64,000 nt of DNA from Tamarix chinensis (lineage: Eukaryota > Streptophyta > Magnoliopsida > Caryophyllales > Tamaricaceae), in NCBI GenBank assembly GCA_030549775.1, contig CM060174.1, forward strand, positions 48,588,707-48,652,706, read 5' to 3'. This document shows, in pieces, positions 22,920 to 34,569 of this stretch. The first letter of the stretch is position 1. Every line of letters starts with the position of its first letter. The translations under genes and the position numbers were made by a program. The notes under the pieces were generated by a model. That model searched no databases. It saw nothing but the letters and a program-made list of their open reading frames with translations, and had not been told where the DNA came from.

Positions 22920-23680
22920 CCTGATTCCATACGATCACTAACTCCCATGCAAAACCCTAACTCCACCATGCAAACCCTAATGCCACCATACCAACATTAA
23001 TACCACCATGCAAACCATAACACCACCATGCAAACCCTAATACCACCATAAGCCATTAATACCACTATGCAATCATTAATACCACCATACAAACCCTAAT
23101 ACCACCATACAACATTAATACCCCCATAAAATCACAAATACCACCATACAAACCCTAGTACCACCATACAAGATTAATACCTCCATAAGATCACTAATAC
23201 CACCATACAAACCCTAATACCACCATACAACATTAACACCTCCATAAAATCACAAATAACACCATACAACATTAATACCTCCATAAAATCACAAATACCA
23301 CCATACAACATTAATACCTCCATAAAATCACAATACCACCATACGAACCTGAATACCGCCATAAGCCATTAATACCACTATGAAATCATTAGTACCACCA
23401 TGCGAACGTTTATGCCACCATACAAACCCTAATACCGCCATGCAAACCCTAATACCACCATACAAACCCTAATACCACCATACAACATTAATACCTCCAT
23501 AAATCACAAATACCACCATACAACATTAATACTTCCATAAAAATACAAATACCACCATACCACATTAATGCCTCCATAAAATCACAATACCAGCATAAGC
23601 CATTAATACCACTATGAAATCATTAGTACCACCATACGAACAATTATGCCACCATACAAACCATAATCCCACCATACAAC
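22920..23680 (-). repeat. AATACCACCATACAAACCCT tandem region of LTR B
   Basis: Over 30 imperfect units of about 20 bp: AATACCACCATACAA followed by ACCCT or CATT. The reverse complement of this unit is found at 52280-52470 in LTR C. Some units contain CAAACCCTAA, resembling plant telomere repeat, but the array is interrupted and internal to an LTR. The frame at 23174-23362 is an artefact. Confidence 0.88.
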
Positions 23681-23951
23681 TTCAAGACTCCCATGATGGT
23701 TCCCAACTCATATTACCATTTACCCTAACATGCATGTCCTAGTGGGCCATAACATATTACATCATAAACATCATACATATAAATGTCATGCTCATGTCAC
23801 GGAAGCACATACAACATACCTCAATCTCCAAGTTGCGCTACACATAAGACAAGTTATACACAAATCATATAATACATGGCACAGCATGGCATACACAACA
23901 TCCAACACATCCACGTCACACACAGCACAAGGCCATTAGCTTCGTCCTTAC

Positions 23952-24013
23952 CTAAGGCGACGCCGGGCTTGGAGCACGCTCCTCTAACTCCTTAGGGATT
24001 TGGTCGGGGTTAC
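23952..24013 (-). other. 62-nt exon-like module in LTR B
   Basis: On the minus strand it is preceded by CCCCTTTTATAG and followed by GTAAGGACG. It shares CCCTAAGGAG, TAGAGGAGCGTGCTCCAAG and the same length with the module in LTR A. Confidence 0.55.
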
Positions 24014-24239
24014 CTATAAAAGGGGAAAATGCTAAGTATTAGTTTCCCTTATAATCAATCCTCATTCTAGTGTAAGGTTAGGGTTTTTATTACTAAAAAG
24101 GGTTTTATACAAAACTAGGGTTTTTACCTTAGAATTAGTATACTAAATATTAGTAGTCAAAATATGTTTATTTTTAATACCTATTGTTACACTTGTATTA
24201 TTAGACCCGTTAGCCCTATTCTTATAATAGTAATGTTCA

Positions 24240-24968
24240 TGCTAACTATAGAAAAATAGTGATAATAATAATAATAAAACTAATACTAGTGACACTAATG
24301 TTTATAGTGAGAGAAACCCTAGCATTTTTAAGGCTAAGTCTACTAATGGTGTCATATTCGAAATAATATTATTATAAGGTCACAATATTACAAGTAACTA
24401 TTCCTAAGGGTGATAATGATAATAGTTGTATATTCTTGAATAATAAAAGGGTTCGAATGCTTTTGATTACAACAATAAGGTAGTGATAGTAGTAATAATA
24501 GTAATAGTTAATAATAGTGTCATAGTAATGAGGTTAGGGTTAATGTTAAATGGTATGGTAATAAGGTTCAAGTACTCTTCTTAGTTAACAACCAAATGAT
24601 ATTTACTAGCTTGAGTTAAGTAACATGGGTAAGACAAGGTAGTATTATTATTAACAATGGTGACAATGTGTTAAGTATAATAATAATAACAATAACAATA
24701 ATAATAATAGTAATAATAATAATACTAATAATAGTAATAAAAAATAATAATAATAATAACAATAGTACAACCAAGTAAGGTTAAGCAATAATAATAATAA
24801 CCATAGTAAGGATAATAGAAATAATAATAATAATAAAAATGTTAATACTAATAATTATAAAAATAAGACCAAAGTTAAGTATAATATAGGTTAGGGTTTA
24901 AAAGGGATGTTAGTATTAGTAAGAAAATAAGAACATTAATAATAAAGACAATAATAATGGTAATACTG

Positions 24969-25016
<48 letters not shown>

Positions 25017-25090
25017 GTAATAACAATAATAAAAGTAATAATAATAATGATAATAATAATAATAATAATAATAATAAGTATATTAGTATT
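24240..25090. repeat. ATA/TAA trinucleotide-rich stretch of LTR B
   Basis: Long runs of imperfect (AAT)n, with the purest at 24960-25080. The equivalent TTA-rich stretches are at 4870-5160 in A and 50440-51000 in C. The sequence is intron-like AT-rich, with no gene. Confidence 0.85.
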
Positions 25091-25129
25091 AATATTAGTA
25101 GAAAATAGTAGCAGCTATATAAAAAGGGG

Positions 25130-26420
25130 GGTTAGGGTTTGGATGGGTGGAGAACCACCTAGGGTCGGTGGTGGTCCGGCGGCGGCGCGTGGCGGCGACG
25201 GCGGTGGTGGTGGAGGAGGAAGGGAAGGGAAAAGATCAAGGTGGGGGCTGGATGGTAGGAGGAAAAGAGAAGTTTGAGGTGGGGGGAGAAGTAGCAGGTG
25301 AAGGGGAGTGGAGTGAGGGTGGTGGCGTGGCAAGGGGCGGCGGCGCGCGGCGGCGACGACGGCGGCCGAGGGTGGTGGAGAGAGGTGGAAGATGAGGGAG
25401 GAAGGAGGAGAGGGAGGCAGGGGAAGTTGAAGGCAGGGAAAGGTAGAGGGAGGTCTGCTGGGCATTTTGGAGGGTGGAAGGGTGGCTGGTAGCGGCGGAG
25501 GAGGCGGCAGAAGGTGGCGCAAGGCGGCGACGGGCTGGAAGTGGTGGTTTTCGGGATAGGAACTTTGCACGGCGAAGGCGGAACGTGCAGGGCAAGGCGG
25601 AGGGTGGTGGTGGCTTGGTTTTGTCGAGGGAGGTGCAGGGATGGTAACGGTGGCCAGAGGTGGCGGCGACTGTCTCCGGTGACGGTGAAAAGCCCGTCTT
25701 TTTGAGGCGGCGGAGAGGCAGGGTTTCAGGGTAAAAAAAATGAAAAGGGAGCTGATCGGGGCTGCCAATGGGGGGTATTTATAGGCAATTGGAAGGGGAA
25801 GACGACAAGGGGAGAAGGAGGCGTGCGAGGTAGGTGTGCAGGTGGCCGGTCGGTGGCAGGGGGTGCAGGTTCTGCCATGGCAGGTTGGGTCGGGGAAGGG
25901 GAGAGGAAAAGGGAAGGAGATGGCACGTAGAAAGGGAGAGAGGGACTTGGTCGGGGTCGAAAAGAGAAAGAAAACGACGGGAGAGAGGCAGGGAAGGGCA
26001 GTGGAGGACGGTCGGCGTGTAGAGGTGGCCGGCGATATTCGGGGGTTGCAGGGTCGAGTTGCAGGTCGAGGAGGAAGAAGGAAGGGGAAAGGAGGAGGAC
26101 CGGCGGTCTAGGGGAGGAAAAGAAAAGGAAGGGAACCGGCCGGTTCGGCGGCGTTATAAAGTTTTAAAATAAAACGCGGAGTTTTGAGGATTGTTTGGAA
26201 AGAAACGCTGCGTCCTCGTCGGTCTGGCAACGGTTACTTTTTTTCTTATTGTGACGCGGCATTTCGGCGACTATAGCGTCGAAACGCAGCGTTTGGTTTC
26301 ACGGGCGGCTGGCTCGCAGGGCCGCTGGCGAGAAGAAGGAAGGAGAGGCGGGGAGGGGGGTCTAGGCTGCGCAGGCCGGGCGCGCGAGACGGGGGGGCGG
26401 GGATAAAGGAGATTTGGGCC
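25130..26420 (-). repeat. GC-rich block of LTR B (no gene)
   Basis: This G-rich plus strand contains the LTR B TATA box (minus strand, 25776-25784) and the presumed transcribed GC-rich leader at 25130-25750. Open frames on both strands up to 217 codons (25115-25768, minus) give P/S/R-rich products with no recognisable domain and overlap each other. ACGC(T/A)GCGT-type motifs at 26200-26300 correspond to the duplicated motifs upstream of the TATA box in A. Confidence 0.75.
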
Positions 26421-27213
26421 GACGGGCTGGTCCAAACCAGGGGAAGAAGAAGAAAGAAAAAAAATAAAGGAGGAAGAAAGAAAAAGAAAAGAAAGGAGAA
26501 AAAGGAAAAAGGAAAATGGAAAATGATAAAATGGTTGGGGATATTTGTTCTTTATTTATTTATATAATTAATTTAGATATTTAATTTTAATAATAATTAT
26601 TTTAATTATAATAATTAAATCCATTTTTAAATAAGTTAGGCTATTTTGGATAAATTTCCTTAACCTCCATGCTAATTAGAAAAATACCCAAATTTTCTTC
26701 CAATTAAATTCTTTATTATTTTCCTCTTAATCTATCTCAATTAACTCTCTACATTTTAAGTAAATAAATTTTAATAATCAATTTTCCTAATAATTCCTTA
26801 TTTGGCCATAATTTCAGAAATTAGGATTTTGGGATATTACATTAGGAATATGGGGTTAGCACCTCGATCGAGAGGACAATCTAGGGGACATTTTGAGAAA
26901 AGGTATCACTATTGAAAGCATTATATATCAGGTCATTTGGGGGCGGATTGTGAGGGAAACAAGGTGACCTACCATAGTTGTGTTATAATGTGACACGAAG
27001 CTTATGAGTGTCATGTTGGATGTGGAAGTGTTCAAAGGAGCCAGTCTCAAGCTTAGAGCACCATATTAGTTCAACAGCAACAACATGCTTAATAAGTTCC
27101 TTCGTGACCCGTTAGTGTTATTAGCCATAATAGTCAGCCTAGGGGTCAGAAGCCCTGTATGTTTTAACATGGTCAAAAGTCAGGCAGTGTTACAGGAATT
27201 CCTTCAAATGGGC

Positions 27214-30034
27214 AGTAATGCTCTGAATTTTAGCTAAACCCAATCTTGTATAATTAATAATTTAATCTAATTCTAATCTTGAAATAATTTTATTTTAACT
27301 GTACCCTAATTCTTTTGTACCCACCATCTTAACCTAATCTTGATCTTTGACCTAGGAAATTTATATTTCTTAACCTAACCTTAATTCTGGTTGATTTATA
27401 TCATTAATCTTACCTATTTTAGCTAATAAAAATATAATCTAATCCTAACACTAAGCCTTTTTCCCCTTTTCTTTTCTTTCTCCTTTTTCCTTTTCGTTCC
27501 TCCTTCTTGTGTCAATTTCTTCTTATCTTTCTCCTACCTTGCGTGTACTTTCCTTATCATCTACAACACACAACCATCACCTCCCACCATCCTCTGCCAT
27601 CTCATCCCATTGAATTTTATCCCTCACCCTCATGCCCTACCATCTTCCTCTACCATGCTTTCTTTTTCCCTTGCTCCTGATTATCATTGTCATCATCATC
27701 GTCATCCTCTACTTTTAATCATCATCATTAGCATAACTCTCTCTCTTCCATTCTTCATCCTACATGCTACCATACCAACCTCAAACCACCTTCTTCTTAT
27801 TCTCCTTCCTTTCCCTATTCCATTATCGCCTGAACCACCATCAACCACCAAGCACCACCATGACTTGGTAAATCAACCACCACAACCACCCCATCAATCC
27901 CCTTCATAGTTTCCAACCATTACCATCCATCGGTATTGCTTTTCCTTCTTCCTTGTGTACCCCGTTTTCATTTTTGTAAGGCACATGGCTTGTGCATGGT
28001 TCCTCACGCAATTGTGAACCATCATTTTCTCTTATCGCATGTATGTTCTTCCCTTCCTTGACCCGCTCGTGAATTCTCAAACAGGCCATGGATGGTCTCT
28101 CACTCATTCTCATGTATTCTCTTTATTTCTTGCCTACCCACGCCTATGCTCCCCTCGCACCATCTGCCCATGTGCTTCCTAGCTCGTAGCATTTGTGTGT
28201 GTTGCATGTAGCACTCCTATGCTTCCCTTGCATACCTTGGTTGTGTGTGCCCATTTCCTTCAACCTTCGTTTATGCCATTTCCTTAGCATAACATTGCCT
28301 TTTCGTTGGAACAACTATGCCTCTCTGTTAGAATACCAATGATCCAATAAAACACCACCATACCTTCCACCACACTTCCACTCAAATCAAGCTTCCCTTT
28401 AAATCCGGTTATTTCAATTTTTACCCTCCCTTACCTTAATGTTTCCCTCAATTATAATCTTTGATTCTAATTGTGTATTATCTTATTTTTGTAGGTGATA
28501 GTCTGGTGATCTCGGAGGAGGAGGTTTAGGATTTATATTCTTAGAGTCTGGTGTCTTTGTTGGTAAGGTTTCATGTCATTGCAAGGACTTTATGTATATG
28601 TGTATGTGCTTTATGTTGGATATATTATATGAAGGATGTAATTCTATGATATGATATCTTGAGAATAATAAGATTGTAGAAAATGCTGTTGGGTGTAATG
28701 TTGGATATACATCTATGTATATCATTGAGGATATGTATCTCAAATGAATATTGGTGATTTGTATGTAATATTATTAGGATTTATAAGGCTTTGGGAGAAT
28801 ATGAGCATTTTAACTACCCTAAGTGTATTATGGTCATTTAAGGATAATTATGTGGTCATGATTATATTATTCAATTATATGTCTTGCATACCTATATGAG
28901 TCACACACGATAATCTTGAATATATAATCAACTATAAATAAGATACCAATCATTTAAAGTGAAAGATCACATGAGTCAAGCTGAGGTATTCTTATGGATC
29001 CATTACACCGAATAATAGTAGCTCAGGTTTGTTGTCCCTATGAGTTGCATCAATCTATTCCACTAGATTAAGAATAGTGGATCCTCATATTCAATGTGAA
29101 TAAATAATAAGATTAAGAGATAAAATATTAATGGAAAAGATAATAATCATTTAGAGTGAAAGACTACATGATTTATGACAAAGGTGTTGAGTCCATTCCA
29201 TCATATAATAATAGTGGATTAGGTTTGTTATCCCTGAAAGGTGCTTTAAATTGTTCCATCAACTTAAGAATAGTGGTTCATGAGCATTTTACTCTGAGAG
29301 GTGTTGGGTTGGTTCTACAAGACAATACTAGTATTATAGGTGTGTTGTCTTTAAGAGGTATTTTAGATTGGTCCACTCTTTTAAGAATTACTGGGTCCCA
29401 AAACTCAACATAAATAAAATATTGGAATATGATATATCTATATAATGAGACCCAAAATTAGTTTTTACCTAGCATTATTTTATATTAACACATATATGAT
29501 TATTCTTTGATGTGAACTCATGTATTATGTGTAATCCTGCATCATATGTACCATTACCTTATTCATTATGTAGCATATTGATCATCTGTTTCATGAGTAT
29601 TACTCATTCCTATGAGTAGATGACCCAGATGTATTTGTGTAGGTCGATGGTGATCCAAAGGATGAGTTTGTAGCCTTTAACGCAATATATGTGGAGTAAT
29701 TTTTGTATCAGAATTTTTTGTTGTAGAGTGATGTTATCCAGATGATAGTTCTAACCGAATAATTTTTTAGACTTTTAGATCTACGGTATCCTTTTTTATA
29801 TTTTAGATTATTGTACTCAAAGTATACCTTCTAACTCTTGTCGCATTTTTATGAAAGTTTTCATCATTTTCTATTTATCATGTTTTACTTCCTAATTATT
29901 TTGGCTTCTGGTTGGTGTAAAGATGGTATGATAAGCCAGATTTATGTTAGTTATGTCAGTAACACCCAACTATTTTATCATAAGGTTCCTCTTAAAATGA
30001 AGATTTTCAGCTGTAAAATTTTTGGGGTGTTACA
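27214..30034 (+). mobile_element. Tekay-related solo LTR J (2,821 bp)
   Basis: It starts AGTAATGCTCTGAATTTTAG (family start TGTAATGC with T to A) and ends AAATTTTTGGGGTGTTACA. Flanking 5-mers are TGGGC (27209-27213) and TAGGC (30035-30039), identical except one G/A change, supporting an old insertion. It contains a C/T-rich block (27470-28430), a 68-nt exon-like module (28495-28562: TTTTTGTAG before, GTAAGG after), a variant minisatellite with (A/T)AATAGT(A/G)G units (28985-29410), a decayed palindrome near 29570 and acceptor-like TTTGTGTAG|GT at 29641. It separates the gag/knuckle part from the protease part of the host element. Confidence 0.85.
28985..29410 (+). repeat. Variant minisatellite of LTR J
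   Basis: Five or six imperfect units of about 55-60 bp share TCCA(T/C)..A.AATAGTGG and GGTTTGTT(G/A)TCCCT or GGTGTT spacers. It is positionally and partly in sequence (AATAGTGG) equivalent to the minisatellites of A-D, but lacks the CCGG palindrome. The frame at 29156-29413 is an artefact. Confidence 0.7.
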
Positions 30035-30039
30035 TAGGC

Positions 30040-30740
30040 TCCTACATGTTATTAGCTAGCCTAAGGCCGAGTGTCAGCCTAATGTGGTAACCGATATGCT
30101 TATTATATCTACCTCTTCAACATACATTTTATTTGCCTCTGGTGAATTGCGTTATTTTTATGTCATTTGCATTCATAGATAGATTTGTATTATTTCCTTC
30201 CTTTAGTATTTATACTTCTATTGTTTTTTCCTATGAGGGATTATATTGCATGTTGTAGTCTTTATTTAGGAGTGATTTTAATAGTTGGAGGAGGAGGATT
30301 GCCGTTAGTTCTCATAAAGCTTGAGTTCCACAATTATGATATGATTATTGGAATTACATGTCGAGGAAGTACCAAGCATTTATAAGCTGTGCACAATAGC
30401 ATTTAGATCTTTGAGGATTGAAAGGTGTTAGAGTCTTCCATCAGAAGTGTGAGTCTATCCCTTCGTTGAAGGTTATTTTAGCTATCATGTTGAGTACTCT
30501 TTCTCAAAAAGGGTATCCACTTTTCTTGTGTAGTTTTCAAGATAATGAGACTACTAATACACCACTAGAGCAAATCCCAATGATCTGAGAGTATCTGGAC
30601 ATGTTTTCCTATGAGATTCTGAGCATGCCACCAGTTTGAGATGTTCAATTGGCAAATGATTTGTTTCTAGGGATAGAGGTGGTATAAAAAGCATCATACC
30701 ATATGGAATTTGCAATGTTTCTAGGGATTTGTTTCTAGAG
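30040..30740 (+). pseudogene. Tekay/Del protease end and RT start (decayed, truncated)
   Basis: In mixed frames it reads LVLIKLEFHNYDMIIGI (protease end; usual DLI-LDMxxFDVILGMDWL) and later EQIPMI*EYLDMFSYEILSMPP (usual VxEFPDVFPEELPGLPP linker). The region then ends just before the SIRE-like LTR. It continues the element of LTR I after removal of LTR J. No open frame of useful length; RT catalytic motifs are absent, and the rest of the element is not found in the window. Confidence 0.72.
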
Positions 30741-31864
30741 ATAAATGCTAATGAAAGAACCTTAGAGGGGGGTGAATAGGGTTTAACAAAATGAAAATGT
30801 CAAATAAAAAATTTACACACATTGTATAGTGGTTCAAGAGAAAATTACTCTCTACATCCATTACGAAAAGGTTTTTCCTTTTGGATTTTAAATAGTGATG
30901 TTTTTATTCATAATCTCTCTTCTCTCGATTTATAAGCCTTACAATTTCAATAACCTTATAAGATAAGATTTAAAACTTAACAAATTTATCTTCTCCAGAC
31001 TCTCTATAAGAATCTCTCAAGAATAATAGGCAAACATGTATTAACCCCTTTGTAATAAATTTTGTAAGGTGGTTATGATTACAATTAGTTCTCATCAAGA
31101 ATACAAGATATACAAGTGTAGAAATTTGAATGAGATGTAATCTAGCTAAATTTAATAAGATATTATAATTGAAGAGAAAAAAAGAGAATTGAGCAATGGT
31201 CACTTTTCAATAAAAAAATCAAACTTGAAATTTAAGAGATTTTGAATGAGTAATTGAATGATTTAAGAGTAGATGATTAAATATATAGTGAATAGTATCG
31301 AGAAAATTATTTTTAATAAATTTTGAGGGACCTTATTTATGAGGCTCACCCTTATCATATATATTTATTAGACACAAAACCCTCAAAAATTTGAATTGCC
31401 TAATACGTAAAAAATTAACATTTAATGCTCATTAGTTGATCGATTTGACCAAACCATTCAATCAATGATTCAAACTAGTCCATTATTTATTTTCAAATAA
31501 GGAATGGAAAGTTACCATTATACAAACCAACCAATTAGATTATTCAAACTAGCTAATTAGTTATGCGTAGTGCATAATTGTTATTCTAAGTAAACATGAA
31601 CAATGCTATAGTTTGGTAAATCATTCAATGTGTTTATGAAACTAGTCAATCAGTTTATCGAAACCAATCAATCAATTTGGTGAAACTAGTTGATGATTTT
31701 CAATAGATATGAATAGGTTTTTGTAGGAATGAATGCCATGGTTTGATTGTTCAAATTTGTTTATTGGTTTCCTCAAATTAGTTGATCAATTTTGTGAAAC
31801 CGATTGATTAGTTTAAGTATAAATGAACGGGATTCTACCAAGGTGAAATCCATGGATTGGTTGG

Positions 31865-31869
31865 TCAAC
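31865..31869. repeat. Left TSD of LTR E (TCAAC)
   Basis: TCAAC precedes TATAACACCCCC. An identical TCAAC is at 34011-34015. Confidence 0.9.
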
Positions 31870-33207
31870 TATAACACCCCCATATTTCAAAACTAATTAA
31901 CTATAAAAATAAGAAAAATATATGCGGAAGCTAAATACAATGAGGGTATTACAGCCACAACTAGTATAAGTAGACACCAGCTGCTAAGGCTAGATAAAAT
32001 AAGAAAACACACAAAATATATTAATTAAATCAAATCAATCGAACCAAAAAAGTTCCTACAATTGAAAATATGAAAAGAGTTTACTAAAATTAGTATGAAA
32101 AATAAAACTCTGAAAATCACAACCACTCTCAATAGTTCCCATCATGCATGCCATCAACACCTTGAGTAAATTCATACCAAACCTGCACTAGATCATCTGC
32201 TCACCATGTGTATCATGAGTCATCACAACCCCGTTTAAAACACGTAACAAGTTAGCTAGGGGAACAGCTAAATAACATGTTACTACAATGGAATATATTA
32301 TAGACGTGTGTATATATATGCAACGAATCATATAAGAAAACGAATGTAAATAAATGAATATGCATTTATTAATCTCTAATTTACGTGATCACAACCTCCA
32401 ATTATTTAAGTGGGTAAACCAACCAGGGGGTCACCTAGCCATCCAAGAGGACAAAGTACAAAGGGGATAACAAAAGTCCAAAGACCTACCACCTTGATCA
32501 TCCTGTCCTTAAGTGTGCACACCCCTAATAGGGTCCAGAGAAGCCTATAGAGTAGACGAGGAGCTTTAACCAGACACGGCTAGCAAATAAATAAACATCC
32601 ACAATAGAAAAGAGAAAGGCTATTGCCGATCCCTAACTTCAGGAGGCCAAACCTGAAGGACCCAAAGCCCACTTTATGTTTCACTTTAAGTTATGGTATT
32701 TTAATTAAGTAAAGTCACACAATGCACCATATAAACTTCACTTTATCCACTTTTCATAATAATTAACTTTCCCAAATTACATAGAAATATACCACTTGGA
32801 GTCACTACTCAATTTACTAGTTAGAAAAGAACAAGATAAAATGATTATTCAACCAACACTTCAAATAAATAAATAAATAATAGTCAAAGTTTCTTAGGTC
32901 CAATTATATGCTAACATAAATAATAAAATTTAATTTAGTCATATAAGATATGAGCTTTGCAATATATTCATAATAACAAAACTTGTATAAAAATTAACTC
33001 TTTATAACGAGCACTTCAAATAAATAACACAACTATAAAATTACAATATTTACATGAAATCCGCCGGGAACCCATATTTATATTAAATTCATAATAATAA
33101 AAATAGACTCTCATCCATGGGGCCTAATTATATAAAATCATATATATTCGCAGATAAGACCATTATATCAAAAAGTGCGTGATTAAAATATGCATGAACG
33201 CACATAC

Positions 33208-33277
<70 letters not shown>

Positions 33278-34010
33278 CTACATATAAAGGTTGAAAGTAA
33301 TGTTGCAAATATATATCTACATATAAGGTTGAAAGTAATGGTACACACATATATATCTGTATATATAAAGGTTGAAATTAATGTTACCTGGAATGCAATA
33401 TAATTACAAATTCTTACTAATCGCTAGACCTTCACCAATTAGATCAAAGGAGTGGAGGGTTACTCTCCATAAAACCACTCTTTTTTTCGTTGCTAATTTA
33501 TTTTTCTTATGTGCGGCTGTTATACGGCTTAAAAGAAGCTAACCATATATTAATAGTAATAGGAGGTTGCTAGGGTTATGAGGGAAGTGTAACTTATATT
33601 TAGAGAATTCTAGAATTGAATAATTAATTAAAAAGGCCCATTTGCTAATGACCAATTAAATTGTGTAACAACATCACTTAATTTATTGGAGAAGTGTAAC
33701 TTATCTTTTAGAGAATTCTAGAAGTGGCTAATTAATTTTAAAAGGCCCATTTACTAATAACCCATTAAATTGTGTAACAACATTACTTAATTAAACTCTA
33801 TTAGCAACCTATTAATTACTTGCTACGTATATACATAATAAAATACTATAATTTAAATCTTTATCATTTAACTATTACAACTATCGAAAACTTAGTCTTA
33901 TCATTCAAATAATAAAAATATATATAAGTTCCCTTTTATATCTTATTATCATTGCCACCTTGTATTATTATTATTATTATTATTATTATTCAAAATTATG
34001 GGGTATTACA
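31870..34010 (-). mobile_element. Short Tekay-related solo LTR E (2,141 bp)
   Basis: The left end TATAACACCCCCATATTTC (family TGTAACACC with G to A) and right end AAAATTATGGGGTATTACA are flanked by perfect TCAAC TSDs. The end block GCGGAAGC..GAGGGTATTACAGCCAC matches the family 3' block. It lacks the GC-rich block and large minisatellites, so it is an internally reduced variant. It contains a long (TA)n at 33218-33271 and two related segments of about 115 bp near 33590-33680 and 33690-33800 (TGTAACTTAT.TTTAGAGAATTCTAGAA repeated). Confidence 0.9.
33218..33271. repeat. (TA)n microsatellite
   Basis: About 25 TA dinucleotides next to a (CATA)n tract at 33203-33217. The frames at 33163-33348 and 33179-33403 are artefacts of this repeat. 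Confidence 0.95.
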
Positions 34011-34552
34011 TCAACCCAATCATTCGTTTTGGTCGATCCATTCGATTGGTTTACTACACTAGACAATCCATCTAATTTTAACTCATTCCATGCTCTTTGC
34101 TTAAAATAAATGAGTCGATTAGTCTCTAAACCGATTGGCTGGTTCCAATTGGAACCAACTAATAAGTTGAAAATACTTTGAAATATTTAAAAATCAAGAT
34201 CAACCTTGAATTTTTATAAAGTGAATTCAAATCAAGTGCTTTAAAACCTTTTTAAAGAGTTTTGATCAGATTGTGAACTTGATAAGCTTAACTCGTTACA
34301 AGAAACCTGTGACTTTAGAAATGTAATCCTTAAACCTTAAGTGTTTAATATCTTCATATGATCATTTTTTTCCTTTGAAATTTTATTTCTCTTTTAAATT
34401 TCACATTAGAGAGATGATTTGAGTAAGAATGTTTATATCTCTTCGTTTGTCAATCATAGTAGATGCACACTTAAGGAAAAACATTACTTCTCACGATCCA
34501 TTTGTTATTGCCAAAATAAGGTTAATGAAATTGTGACCTATGAGGCTAAAAA

Positions 34553-34564
34553 TCTCCCCCTTTT
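34553..34564 (-). other. Polypurine tract of the SIRE-like element
   Basis: AAAAGGGGGAGA on the minus strand lies directly upstream of the 3' LTR. A second similar tract GACAAAAGGGGGATA (about 34674-34690, minus) lies about 120 bp further upstream, as is common in SIRE-type 3' regions. Confidence 0.7.
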
Positions 34565-34569
34565 AATGA

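Larger units (their letters stand above)
21562..26841 (-). mobile_element. Tekay/Del-type solo LTR B, minus strand (5,280 bp)
   Basis: Termini TGTAACACCCCCAAATTTAC and GATTTTGGGATATTACA, perfect TTAGG TSDs, no internal domain. On the minus strand it is co-linear with LTR A: AT-rich start (26841-26520), GC-rich block with TATA box at 25776-25784 (26420-25130), TAA-rich stretch (25090-24250), the segment around 24180-23945 nearly identical to 5640-5940 of A, 62-nt exon-like module (23952-24013), ACC-rich repeats (23680-22920), CCGGTGGACCGG minisatellite (22570-22230), palindrome near 22028, acceptor-like CTATGCAG|GTT near 21960, and the end block. It sits in the decayed gag of the older element. 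Confidence 0.95.
20820..27213 (+). pseudogene. Tekay/Del gag, decayed, interrupted by solo LTR B
   Basis: The piece 20820-21561 reads RHHPLIFEG, IRDIEKTF, YYLRGRLG and FLKLFQERF in shifting frames with many stops. These match the Tekay gag core (FHPPxFxG..AExW..xIEKxF, YxLxGxAxxWW, WxxFxxxFxxKY). After LTR B, 26847-27213 continues with a decayed zinc-knuckle region (ISGHLGADCEGN, SCV.., HEAYECH) typical of the gag end before protease. No intact frame exists. The order LTR I, PBS, gag, knuckle and then protease beyond LTR J shows one ancestral element. Confidence 0.75.
30752..34552 (-). mobile_element. 3' LTR of a SIRE-like Ty1/copia element (with solo LTR E nested)
   Basis: On the minus strand it follows a polypurine tract AAAAGGGGGAGA and begins TTTTTAGCCTCATAGGTCA, close to the TGTTAGCC..CATAGGTCA start common in SIRE-type LTRs. 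It ends CTCTAAGGTTCTTTCA, preceded by the CCCTATTCACCCCCCTCTA motif common near such plant LTR ends. Removing LTR E and one TSD leaves about 1.65 kb. Orientation fits the minus-strand env-like and pol remains to the right. The left junction abuts the truncated Tekay RT at 30740. Confidence 0.7.

Noticed and set aside
22920..23680. Interstitial telomere array (CAAACCCTAA)
   Set aside because: The telomere-like part is only a segment of a 20-bp unit and is not in uninterrupted tandem.
25115..25768. 217-codon minus-strand open frame
   Set aside because: Same GC-rich LTR block in LTR B; low-complexity product, no homologous frame at the equivalent position in A.
27610..27909. 99-codon plus-strand frame
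   Set aside because: It is in the C/T-rich block of solo LTR J, with H/P/S/L-rich low-complexity product and no conserved counterpart.
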